Assembly: GCA_903831825.1 (NCBI GenBank)
Contig: CAIKZE010000046.1
Span: 1 to 40,660, forward strand
Reading direction: 5' to 3'
DNA from: an uncultured Lentisphaeria bacterium
GTDB taxonomy: Bacteria > Verrucomicrobiota > Lentisphaeria > Victivallales > Victivallaceae
Length of the DNA: 40,660 nucleotides
The notes below the pieces were generated by a model. That model was given only the letters and a program-made list of their open reading frames with translations, was not told the origin of the DNA and searched no databases. The position numbers and the translations under genes were made by a program. Positions 18,444 through 26,900 of this stretch are shown here, piece after piece (position 1 is the stretch's first letter; each line of letters opens with the position of its first letter).

Positions 18444-20485
18444 TGACTGTGCCGCCTATCAAAAAGGAACCGTTTATGTTCAAACACCGGCCGAATGTCA
18501 TTGCCGAATTGCGGCAGGATTCTTATCTGGCGCCTTACCTTGACCGCCTGAACTCGCGCCGTCTCCAGGCTGAAGACATGGAACGGAAAATCGTCGGGGA
18601 AGGGCGTTCGCTGGCTGATTTCGCGTCCGGGCATGAATTTTTCGGACTCCACTTCCGCGACGGCGGCTGGATTTTTCGCGAATGGGCGCCGAATGCGACG
18701 GAAATATTTATGGTCGGAGACTTTTCCGACTGGAAAGAGTTGCCTAAATTCAGCTTGAAGAAAAGCGGCGGCACTGGAGTCTGGGAAGCCATACTGCCGG
18801 CCGGCGCCATGTGTCACGGCATGCTTTACCGGTTGAAAATCCACTGGCGCGGCGGTTCGGGTGACCGGCTGCCGGCTTATGCCAGGCGGGTAGTCCAGGA
18901 CCAGCATACCCTGATTTTCAATGCTCAGGTATGGCAGCCGCAACCTTACAACTGGAAAAACCGCCCGCCGGATTTCAGCAATAAACCGCCGATGATCTAC
19001 GAAACCCATGTCGGCATGTCCCGCGAGTTTGCCGGTGTCTCTTCCTACCGGCAGTTTCAGGAAGAAGTGCTGCCGCGGATCGTCCGTTCCGGCTACAACA
19101 CCGTCCAGATCATGGCCGTAATGGAACATCCGTACTACGGCTCGTTCGGCTATCATGTATCCAACTTTTTCGCCGCGTCTTCCCGTTTCGGCACCCCGGA
19201 AGAATTCAAGGAACTCGTGGATACCGCCCACGGCTGCTGCCTGCGGGTGATTATTGACCTGATCCACTCCCACGCCGTGCGCAACGAAATCGAAGGCCTC
19301 GGACGCTTTGACGGAACCAGATATCAATATTTCCATGCGGGGGACCGGGGCAGCCATTCCGCCTGGGATTCCTACTGCTTCGACTATTCCAAACCCCAGG
19401 TGCTCCATTTTCTGCTGTCCAACTGCCGTTTCTGGCTGGACGAATACCGGGTGGACGGATTCCGTTTCGACGGCATCACCAGTATGCTCTACCATCATCA
19501 CGGCCTTGGAAACGCGTTTACCAGCTATCATGATTATTTCAGCAGCCAGGTGGACGAAGAATCGCTGACTTACCTGACACTGGCAAACAAAGTGATTCAC
19601 CAGGTCCGTCCGGACGCGATCACCATTGCCGAGGACGTCAGCGGGATGCCGGGACTGGCCGCGCCGGTTGAGCAGTGCGGCTGCGGTTTCGACTACCGCC
19701 TGGCGATGGGCGTGACCGACTACTGGTTTAAACTGTTCGACATTCCGGATGAAGCCTGGAGCATGTCCGGATTGTGGCATGAACTCACCAACCGGCGGCG
19801 CGATGAAAAGACGATCAGCTATGTCGAATGCCATGACCAGGCGATTGTCGGCGGCCAGACCGTCATCTTCCGGCTGATCGGCAAAGATATGTATGACGCC
19901 ATGCATAAGGATTCCCGCAATTTGTTGGTTGACCGCGGCATGGCCATTCACAAGATGGCGCGGCTGGCAACGCTTGCCACAGCCGGCAACGGCTACCTGA
20001 ATTTCATGGGCAATGAATTCGGGCATCCGGAATGGATTGATTTTCCACGCCAGGGTAATAACTGGTCATATCACTATGCCAGGCGGCAATGGTCGCTGGC
20101 GGATAATCCCGACCTGCGCTATCATTTCCTTCAGGCCTTTGACCGCGAAATGGTTAAAATAGCGCAAAAATACAATCTGATTAATACCGGGTCGCAGAAA
20201 TTATACATAAACGACGATCAAAAAATAATGGCGTTTGAACGCGGCGGCCTGTTCTTTTTCTTCAACTTCCATCCGTCTGAATCATATACTAATTATCCGG
20301 TGGAAACCTTGCCCGGAGAATATGTTTTGGAACTGGATACCGACTCCCCGGACTTCGGCGGCCACGCCCGGCTCACTCCGGGACAGCATTATTTCACCAC
20401 CCCCGAAAAACACGGCAATGAAATCCGCAACATGTTGAAATTATATCTGCCTTCCCGCACCGCCATCGTCCTCAGAAGGAAATAA
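18443..20485 (+). CDS. glgB: 1,4-alpha-glucan branching enzyme, GH13_8 (eukaryote-like) type
   Basis: It cuts alpha-1,4 chains and re-attaches them as alpha-1,6 branches. A CBM48-like N-terminal domain (FREWAPNATEIFMVGDFSDW) precedes the barrel. Region I is DLIHSHAVRNE, region II GFRFDG with nucleophile D343, region III IAEDVS with E397, and region IV ECHDQA with D465; VQIMAVMEHPYYGSFGYH is characteristic of the eukaryotic-type subfamily. The length is 680 aa from ATG 18443; ATG 18476 is an equally good start because AAGGAA is 6 nt before it. The last ~20 codons are the sequence repeated downstream at 22615-22656 and 23791-23871. The gene is intact, so any insertion event rebuilt its end. Confidence 0.94.
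   Translation: MTVPPIKKEPFMFKHRPNVIAELRQDSYLAPYLDRLNSRRLQAEDMERKIVGEGRSLADFASGHEFFGLHFRDGGWIFREWAPNATEIFMVGDFSDWKELPKFSLKKSGGTGVWEAILPAGAMCHGMLYRLKIHWRGGSGDRLPAYARRVVQDQHTLIFNAQVWQPQPYNWKNRPPDFSNKPPMIYETHVGMSREFAGVSSYRQFQEEVLPRIVRSGYNTVQIMAVMEHPYYGSFGYHVSNFFAASSRFGTPEEFKELVDTAHGCCLRVIIDLIHSHAVRNEIEGLGRFDGTRYQYFHAGDRGSHSAWDSYCFDYSKPQVLHFLLSNCRFWLDEYRVDGFRFDGITSMLYHHHGLGNAFTSYHDYFSSQVDEESLTYLTLANKVIHQVRPDAITIAEDVSGMPGLAAPVEQCGCGFDYRLAMGVTDYWFKLFDIPDEAWSMSGLWHELTNRRRDEKTISYVECHDQAIVGGQTVIFRLIGKDMYDAMHKDSRNLLVDRGMAIHKMARLATLATAGNGYLNFMGNEFGHPEWIDFPRQGNNWSYHYARRQWSLADNPDLRYHFLQAFDREMVKIAQKYNLINTGSQKLYINDDQKIMAFERGGLFFFFNFHPSESYTNYPVETLPGEYVLELDTDSPDFGGHARLTPGQHYFTTPEKHGNEIRNMLKLYLPSRTAIVLRRK
20421..20485 (+). 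repeat. glgB 3'-end repeat, copy 1 (in the intact gene)
   Basis: This is the in-frame end of glgB, finishing YLPSRTAIVLRRK and stop. It is the reference copy for two orphan repeats downstream, all on the + strand and all still readable in the same frame. Confidence 0.85.
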
Positions 20486-20826
20486 ACTCGCACAGGGTAT
20501 TGAGTTCCGAATGATAAAAAAGAATAATATTCTGATGCAGGTTATCTCGGATATATGTGGGATGCCAAAGATATAATGTGTCATAGATGCGGAATAGAAC
20601 TATTATTAAAACAAATGTAGGTGAGGTAATTTCAAAACTATTGTTTTCATGTTTTCTACTATGCGTTTTGAGCGTAGCAATAGATCCTTATTTCAACTGA
20701 TTAAAAATGGGCTTTTGAAATTACCTCTAGAGATAATTTATTTTAAAACGTATAATGTTCTTGTCACTATTGAAATAGAAATCAGAGCGGTATATGTTAT
20801 GTTTGTGAATATAGGGGGTTTATACC
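20486..20826. other. Intergenic region between glgB and the accessory pair
   Basis: No gene is seen in these 341 bases. The frame at 20649-20846 crosses the hairpin structure and lacks a ribosome site. The main content is the nested inverted repeat at 20623-20727. The DNA is AT-rich compared with the glycogen genes, consistent with foreign material starting right after the glgB stop. Confidence 0.5.
20623..20727. other. 105-nt nested inverted repeat, candidate structured RNA or binding site
   Basis: The outer arms GAGGTAATTTCAAAA (20623-20637) and TTTTGAAATTACCTC (20713-20727) are exact 15-bp complements. Next to the left arm CTATTG (20638-20643) pairs with CAATAG (20678-20683), and inside that CTATGC (20659-20664) pairs with GCGTAG (20672-20677) with one G-U, closing a GTTTTGA loop. 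Three stems nest in one fold. It lies 99 nt before the unknown gene pair. Whether it is transcribed is not known. Confidence 0.6.
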
Positions 20827-21231
20827 TTGAAGAAACCAACATATAAGCATAACTCGAAACATTTGTCTGTTTCTTGCCCTGGGAATCTTAGTTTGAAGCA
20901 ATTAACGGCATTGGCTGCTCGTGTTCGTTATGTTGGAAGTTCTGATCACAAGGGGCATGGAAATTCTTTTTTCCCGCCCCCGGCAACGCCGCGTCCAACC
21001 GCATCGCTTTGTGACAATGTTATAACATTGGCGGTGGCAAATAAATGGTTAAAGCAAGGTATCTCAAGAGGGAACATTAACTGGTTTGAGCCTGCGGTTG
21101 GATATCCACGCTATGTTTGGTTTATCAATGATGATAATATAGTCTATGAAGCTAGGCTGACCAATCCGGGAAACGGTGAGTATAAAGGGTATCCTTTATA
21201 TCCGGATCAGCAAGTAAAAGGTCTTAAATGA
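20827..21231 (+). CDS. Uncharacterised 134-residue protein coupled to the ImmA/IrrE-like gene
   Basis: I do not recognise a named family with certainty. The protein is compact, basic at the N-terminus (MKKPTYKHNSKH), has a glycine/proline-rich stretch (SDHKGHGN, FFPPPATPRP), and ends in an aromatic block (GYPRYVWFIND, VYEARL, GEYKGYPL) that looks like a small alpha/beta enzyme or toxin-like domain. No signal peptide or membrane segment is present. It starts at TTG 20827, 8 nt after GGGGG, and its stop overlaps the next start (ATGA), so the two products are made together. Position in an accessory module between glgB-tail repeats suggests a mobile two-gene system such as toxin-antitoxin or defence; that is inference only. 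Confidence 0.7.
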   Translation: MKKPTYKHNSKHLSVSCPGNLSLKQLTALAARVRYVGSSDHKGHGNSFFPPPATPRPTASLCDNVITLAVANKWLKQGISRGNINWFEPAVGYPRYVWFINDDNIVYEARLTNPGNGEYKGYPLYPDQQVKGLK

Positions 21232-22532
21232 GTAGTATTTCGATAACAATCGGAGATTGGATTAAAGGGACGCCGCCTGAAGAGTTGGCGTTTACTAATG
21301 TTCCTTTAAAAATTAAACTAGATGATGAGATTATTACTCAACTTTCTGACCGTGAAAGCCGTTCATTAAGAGACGATCTTTTTATACCCCTTTACCCTTT
21401 GGCCGAATGGATCGCCGCTAATTGGTGGCGGTTACTTTATGAATGCAATGATCTGCATCGAAGAAATGACCTATCTTATGAATACTGTCATTATATGCGT
21501 TATGCTGGTGATGGGTATTTTTTACCTGACTTGAGAATTATGCCATGTGGTAATGAGATTGTATTTGATTGCATCAGAAGAGCTGATGATCTGTATTCAT
21601 TTGTAAACTCATTCAAAACATCAGTTCCTTTAAAAGATGTTGAGAGTGAATTTAAAAAATTCATAGAATTAGTTATCAGTCGACTACTGCATTGTGATAT
21701 AAAAAAAACTGTTCTTCAGAAAGATTGGGCCGCAATAAATGCTACTTTGCGTGATAAGGAAGAAAGATTTTTTTGTATTGCCGCGGCCCAGTTGGGCTTG
21801 GACCCGTATAACATTACGGAAGAACTATCTGATAGTATTATATCTGCATACGAATTGTTAAATAATAAGGTTGAACTTGGCGATTATTTCAGCGCTGTTC
21901 CGCAAAGCAATTTGGGTGAAATTACTGCGTGGATGAATAATGTAGCAGATAAAATGCTTAACAATACGCCGAAAAATAAAACACTGGCGAATATAAAAAA
22001 AGAGATTTCGGTTGTTGCAGATGGGGAAACGCCTTGGGCGCAAGGGTATAAAATTGCAAATTTTATCAGTAAAAAACTTTTCGGAGGAAAAAAATCCACG
22101 CAACGACTGTATGACTTTATCGATTCTGCGCAGATAAAATTCGATTCACGGCCTATTTCGCCGCTTTTTTGTAACGCATTGGTGAGTAGTTCCTCAAACA
22201 ATGAACCGGCTTTCATGGTTGATTTACAAGAAAATACTACGAAGAATAATTTTTTGGCTGGTCGGATGTTGGGTGAATATTTCTGTAATATTAAGACATC
22301 AATAGTAAACTGTATCTCTGTGGCCAAGACATTCAACCAACAGAGGAACAGAGCTTTTGCTGCCGAGTTATTGGCTCCGGCGGCATTTATTAAAGAAAAG
22401 CTTGGAGACTCCAAGGAAGTTGACTATGATGCTATTTCTGAATTGGCGTCAGAATGTCAGACCGAGGAATTCGTAATTCGCTATCAGATACAAAATCACC
22501 ATCTGGCAAAAATTACGCCTCAATATATCTAG
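21228..22532 (+). CDS. ImmA/IrrE-like protein with lost metal-binding site
   Basis: This is a 434-residue cytoplasmic protein. The N-terminal two thirds are unfamiliar. The C-terminal part follows the ImmA/IrrE metallopeptidase pattern: a helix NNFLAGRMLGEYF at the place of the usual HExxH helix (R346-ML-G-E), then NRAFAAELLAPAAFIKE (AELLAP at 378-383), and a closing ECQTEEFVIRYQIQNHHL resembling the FGVS..V.YRL.N end of the family. The HExxH residues are missing, so a zinc protease is unlikely; it may be a pseudo-enzyme regulator of its partner. It overlaps the preceding gene by 4 nt. Codon use is AT-rich compared with the glycogen genes, suggesting transfer. The family assignment is by eye and moderate. 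Confidence 0.6.
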   Translation: MSSISITIGDWIKGTPPEELAFTNVPLKIKLDDEIITQLSDRESRSLRDDLFIPLYPLAEWIAANWWRLLYECNDLHRRNDLSYEYCHYMRYAGDGYFLPDLRIMPCGNEIVFDCIRRADDLYSFVNSFKTSVPLKDVESEFKKFIELVISRLLHCDIKKTVLQKDWAAINATLRDKEERFFCIAAAQLGLDPYNITEELSDSIISAYELLNNKVELGDYFSAVPQSNLGEITAWMNNVADKMLNNTPKNKTLANIKKEISVVADGETPWAQGYKIANFISKKLFGGKKSTQRLYDFIDSAQIKFDSRPISPLFCNALVSSSSNNEPAFMVDLQENTTKNNFLAGRMLGEYFCNIKTSIVNCISVAKTFNQQRNRAFAAELLAPAAFIKEKLGDSKEVDYDAISELASECQTEEFVIRYQIQNHHLAKITPQYI

Positions 22533-22614
22533 ACAATGCTTTATCGTGATTGAGATATGTTGCCTTACTTTATTTTTGGTGCGATTTATAACATTCCGCT
22601 CTTTTTATGGGAGA

Positions 22615-22656
22615 TATTTGCCTTCCCGCACCGCTATCGTCCTTAGAAGAATATGA
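22615..22656 (+). repeat. glgB 3'-end repeat, copy 2 (orphan)
   Basis: It reads YLPSRTAIVLRRI and then TGA in the glgB frame. Differences from copy 1 are mostly silent (GCC to GCT, CTC to CTT, AGG to AGA), so it behaves like a coding remnant of a related glgB rather than a random repeat. It lies between the ImmA-like gene and the RhuM gene. Confidence 0.8.
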
Positions 22657-22690
22657 ACCGGTTGGACGGAACATTGGACGAAAAACTTGC

Positions 22691-22718
22691 TTGCATTTTA
22701 TCTGAACACACGCATATT
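22691..22718 (+). promoter_or_regulatory. Candidate promoter of the RhuM gene
   Basis: TTGCAT (22691-22696), a 16-base spacer and CATATT (22713-22718) lie 26 nt before the ATG. The flanking text TGCTTGCATTT and TCTG matches the element in front of hsdM (791-819). Confidence 0.45.
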
Positions 22719-22744
22719 TTATCCTGATAGGACAAAGAATAAAG

Positions 22745-23779
22745 ATGCAAATAAAAAGAAATGAAACTATGTGGGAACCTGATAGCGAAATTGTTATTTA
22801 CCAAAATCAGGACGGCAATGTCAAAATAGATGTGCGTCTGGAAGAGGAGACCGTTTGGCTGACACAGGCACAAATGGCGCTATTATTTAACAAAAGTAGA
22901 ACTACCATCACCGAACATATTCAGAATATATTCAAGGAAGGAGAACTCTGTGAGAGTTCAGTATGTCGGAATTTCCGACATACTGCCCAGGACGGCAAAA
23001 CATATGGAACCAATTACTATAATCTTGATATCATTATCTCCGTGGGCTACCGGGTAAAATCGCATCAGGGTACACAGTTCAGAATATGGGCGACGCAACG
23101 GCTTAAAGAATATATTGTTAAGGGTTTTGCGCTGAACGATGACCGCTTTAAGCGGGGCAATTCAATGAACTATTTCAACGAGTTGCAGGAACGCATTCGC
23201 GAGATTCGTTTGTCCGAGAGATTTTTCTATCAAAAAATAAAAGACATCTACACCACCAGCATAGACTATGACCCCGACGATGAAAAAACCATTGAGTTTT
23301 TCAAGATAGTGCAGAACAAACTGCTGTGGGCAATCAGCCGTCAAACCGCCGCTGAACTGATTTATCGCCGCGTGGACGCCGCATTGCCGCTTCTGGGGAT
23401 GCAGTCGTTAGACAAAAGCAGCGCGTCCAAGGTCAAAAAGAGTGATATCAGCATTGCAAAAAACTATTTGAACGAAGACGAAATAAAACTGCTTGGCTTA
23501 TTAGTCGAGCAATATCTGGCTTTTGCCGAGACCATGGCGCAGCAGCGCAAACCGATGTATATGGCGGATTGGATAAGCAAATTAGACGATATTTTGCAGC
23601 TTAACGGCAGAGAATTGCTTACTCATGCCGGAAAAATCAGTCATGAAATGGCCTTGCAAAAATCAAATCAGGAATTTGAGAAATATCAGGAAGAGCAAAA
23701 AATAATTGCCCATGAGCTAAGTTTAAAAGAGATAGAAGCGGATATTAAGCAATTGAAACAAATAGCAAAAAATGATTAA
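22745..23779 (+). CDS. RhuM-family protein
   Basis: The 344-residue protein carries the family blocks EIVIYQNQDGNVKIDVRLE split around residues 14-32, TVWLTQAQMALLF, ESSVCRNFRHTAQDGKTY, YNLDIIISVGYRVKS and QFRIWATQRLKEYIVKGF. RhuM was named from a Salmonella pathogenicity island; the N-terminal half looks like a DNA-binding accessory domain and such genes recur in genomic islands with restriction systems, but the biochemical role is not established. The C-terminal tail is rich in E and K and probably coiled (EFEKYQEEQKIIAHELSLK). ATG 22745 is used; the AGGA before it is 12 nt away, so the start is less sure (ATG 22769 is an alternative). It is flanked by glgB-tail copies 2 and 3. Confidence 0.9.
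   Translation: MQIKRNETMWEPDSEIVIYQNQDGNVKIDVRLEEETVWLTQAQMALLFNKSRTTITEHIQNIFKEGELCESSVCRNFRHTAQDGKTYGTNYYNLDIIISVGYRVKSHQGTQFRIWATQRLKEYIVKGFALNDDRFKRGNSMNYFNELQERIREIRLSERFFYQKIKDIYTTSIDYDPDDEKTIEFFKIVQNKLLWAISRQTAAELIYRRVDAALPLLGMQSLDKSSASKVKKSDISIAKNYLNEDEIKLLGLLVEQYLAFAETMAQQRKPMYMADWISKLDDILQLNGRELLTHAGKISHEMALQKSNQEFEKYQEEQKIIAHELSLKEIEADIKQLKQIAKND
22959..22985. repeat. 27-bp palindrome inside the RhuM gene
   Basis: CAGTATGTCGGAA, one central T, then the exact reverse complement. It encodes the conserved SVCRNFRHTA segment. The arms are 13 bp, without mismatch. Confidence 0.9.
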
Positions 23780-23790
23780 GGCGGACTATG

Positions 23791-23871
23791 CCGGAGCACG
23801 TCAATTAAATCCGCAGCATGTTGAAGCTATATCTGCCTTCCCGCAGTGCCATCGTCCTCAGAAAAATATGA
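23791..23871 (+). repeat. glgB 3'-end repeat, copy 3 (orphan, longest)
   Basis: In the glgB frame it reads P-E-H-V-N, a stop in place of Glu, then IRSMLKLYLPSRSAIVLRKI and TGA. Compared with copy 1 it has one codon deleted, one nonsense change and several silent changes. It begins 12 nt after the RhuM stop and marks the end of the accessory block. Downstream, the minus-strand glycan locus begins. Confidence 0.85.
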
Positions 23872-23902
23872 ACTTGGCGTTTGTGTTGTAACGTCTATTT
23901 TT

Positions 23903-26900
23903 TCACAGCTTCAGGTAGATGATGCTGTATGATTTTAATATATCTTTAGGTACCGTTATCTGATATTGGCCGTTCTCCAGTTTCTTATATGGAACACTCT
24001 TTGGGCCGGAGAAATCAGGCGATGCCGCATACGCTTCAGAGATGGAGGCCAGCGGGAGATTGAAGATTAAATCCTCTTTCAATTCAGGCCATGCCGGATT
24101 AAACGCTTTCGTCCGCACGTCTTCATCTTTTTTATTGACAACTCCGGAGCCGTTTAATAAATGAACCATTGTAATTATTCCGCCATCCTTGCCGGGCTGG
24201 GCATATACGCTTACAAAAACGCTTTCTGGAATATTCGCCGGTGTTATAAACGGATCTTTGCCGGTGGCTTGCTGAAGAATAGACATATACAGCTTGGCAA
24301 GTTTTTCGTCTTTGACAAAACTCCATTTTTTGTTTATGGTTGTCTCCGGTTCATAAAGATTTCCGCCTAATTGAGCGCTGCAATAAAAGAACTTTCCTTT
24401 CCCATAATTGGCTTCAAATCCTATCGGCGCTTCCTGATGGTTATTGCTCTTGGCGAAAAGGAACTGAATGGATTTATTCTTATCGGAAACTTGGGTTGGG
24501 AGATAATTTACCGGGGACAGCGTTTTAATATTCTCTTTATCCGCAGTCACTAATTCGCTTGTCTTTAAAATCTTAACCGGAACCGGAATCGCAATGCCGA
24601 AGACATCCTTGAACGGCCACTCCTTCCTGTAGGTCCCCATTTCGTCAGCAAGCCCGGCATGGCCGGAAAGATAGACATTCCCTCCGTTCCTTACATAATC
24701 TCTCAGCGCTTCTATCTGTTTATCGCCGAGGCATGACGCGCTGTTTATAAGCACGGATTTGTACTGCTTCAGTTTCTCCGGTTTCAGTTCCTCGTCAAAG
24801 ATGAATGAATGTTGAAAATGGTTATCCGTCAGCGTTTCGGAGGTTCCGATAATTTCCCCCGCAAACCCCATATCTTTCTGCCAGTCCCTGCTTTGTTCAG
24901 AGAAAAGCAGCGCCGTGTTTGAAACCGGCCGCGCATTTTTCATATCCATATTCAGCGGGAAATTTATAAAATCGCTTTTACCTGCCGGTTTAACCAGATT
25001 TGTAACCAGCCACGTTATCTGTCCATTCATATTGTTCATGGCCCAGCCGAAATATGCCAGATCCCAATCATCCATGGGGTAAACCAAACCAAATACCGGG
25101 GTGCCGTAGGTTTCCCGCAACGCGTTTTTGGCCTTTCTGAATGCATATATTGCGCGGCAGCTTGCCATTACATTACGGGACATTATTTCAGTACCCAGAA
25201 AATTACAGGCCCTGGCGACATTCGTTACGCCGGCGCCGAAATTAATTGAAGCGAAGTCGCTGCAATACCCGTAATGAGTAGTATAACAGAGCATTGTGAA
25301 ATCGGGCTTGAACTTATTTATTTGCTGACGGAGTTCCACCCACCAGTCCCCGACGGCTTTCTTGCGCCAGCTCAACCATGTCCTCCATACCACAGAGTCC
25401 TTGTTGAAAAGCTCCGGCGAAGTTTCATCAAGCGGCAGGACAAGGCCTGTCTCCCGGTGGAATGTTTCCCGGCAATCCTTGCAGCCGCAGAAGGTCGGAC
25501 CGTGAAAAAATACTTCGTCAATCATTATTCCGTCGATGCCGGTATTTTTTATAAAGCCGGTGATCCATTTGAAGTAATGTTCTTTGAACAACTTATTTAC
25601 CGGACATAAGCCGCGGGTCGGCAAACCGGTATCAACCGTGCGCTGCAGCCAGTCAGTATGCCCGGTCAGGACTCTGAATCCGCTGTCCAGATTCCAAAGC
25701 AAAGTCAAATCCTGATGATCAACAAGCGTTATGTCTTTCTTGTGAGCTTCCTGAGTCAGGAGTTTTATGTTCTCTTCCACCCTGTCCAGATGACTCGGAA
25801 AGGTATGTCTGGATAAAAATCCGTTCACAATGACCGCATTTACATTTTCCTTTTTGAGTTCCGAAAAACGCCGTTCAGCAAGTTCAGCGGTCGCATACTC
25901 GGTAAAATTACCCCAATTGGACGGGCCGAGAGAACCGATTACGGCATGATACCGCCAGTCAAGCGAAGTATCTTTCGCGTCCGGCAGGCAAATCTCGTAT
26001 TTCATTACCAGCGGTTTCGCATTGGCAATATCTTTTTGCGACGGCAGGCTGATCTCATCAATGGCGACTTTAAAATCAGGTTGTTTCTGGTAGTCTCTGC
26101 TCTTATACATCACCGATGGTTCAAACATATCTTCAGCCAGCCAGAAACCGCGCCTGAATTTAAAGTCTTCAGCCGTTGTTTGCAGTAATTGAAATCCCAG
26201 TGTTGAAATGTGCCAGTTTCCTTTCAATTCGACAGTCGCGCCGCCGTTTTCAATCCACTGCGGCCAGGTAACTGTTTTCACGGAATTTTTATCCATCACC
26301 AAATCCTCGGCTATCCGCATTCCATTACAGCCGACAGAGAATTTTTCTGAAGGTTCTGCAAAAGCCGCCGCCCGGAAAGTCACCAGATAAAGGCCGGGTT
26401 TCTCAAGCATACATTTAAACGCGGCATCATTTATTCCAGTTACCGCCGAATAAAGCGCGCCGGAAGGTGCCGCGGTCTCTATTTTTAAATCATTCCCGGA
26501 AAGCCAACCAAAACCATCTTTAGCCGAATATGCTTTTGTTCCCGCCGCTTGATACATTTTGCCGGTTTTCGGAGAACCAAATGAAAAGAGCGAAATTTCC
26601 GGCATATCACTGACTTCACTGCATGTTTTGTTGGCATGGCGTTTCTCATAGTCCTCATACTTGCCCTCAAAAATAATGACTTTGCTGTTTAAAATTTCTC
26701 CGGAAATACCGGGTTTTCTACCCAGTCCGCATTTAATAAATTTCCCATCCTTCCTGACGGACCATAGTCCTTGAATAACGGTGGGGCCGTAATCAGAAGC
26801 AGAAGCTACGCCTTCCGGATTAAAGTCAAAAACTATTTTTCTATCGCCATTTTCAAATGCCAGCCAGCGGACAGAACTTCCAATAAAGTTGCCGTCAGGA

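Noticed and set aside
18407-20026. 539-codon open frame on the minus strand opposite glgA/glgB
   Set aside because: It is antisense to a glgB gene with all catalytic motifs, has no ribosome site, and its translation is a shadow of GC-biased third positions.
20623-20727. Retron-like RNA or type III toxin-antitoxin RNA
   Set aside because: No reverse transcriptase is in the window and the structure has no tandem RNA repeats; only a generic structured element can be supported.
20486-23871. Integrated phage or complete integrative element
   Set aside because: No integrase, structural or replication gene is present; only cargo genes and tail repeats are seen.
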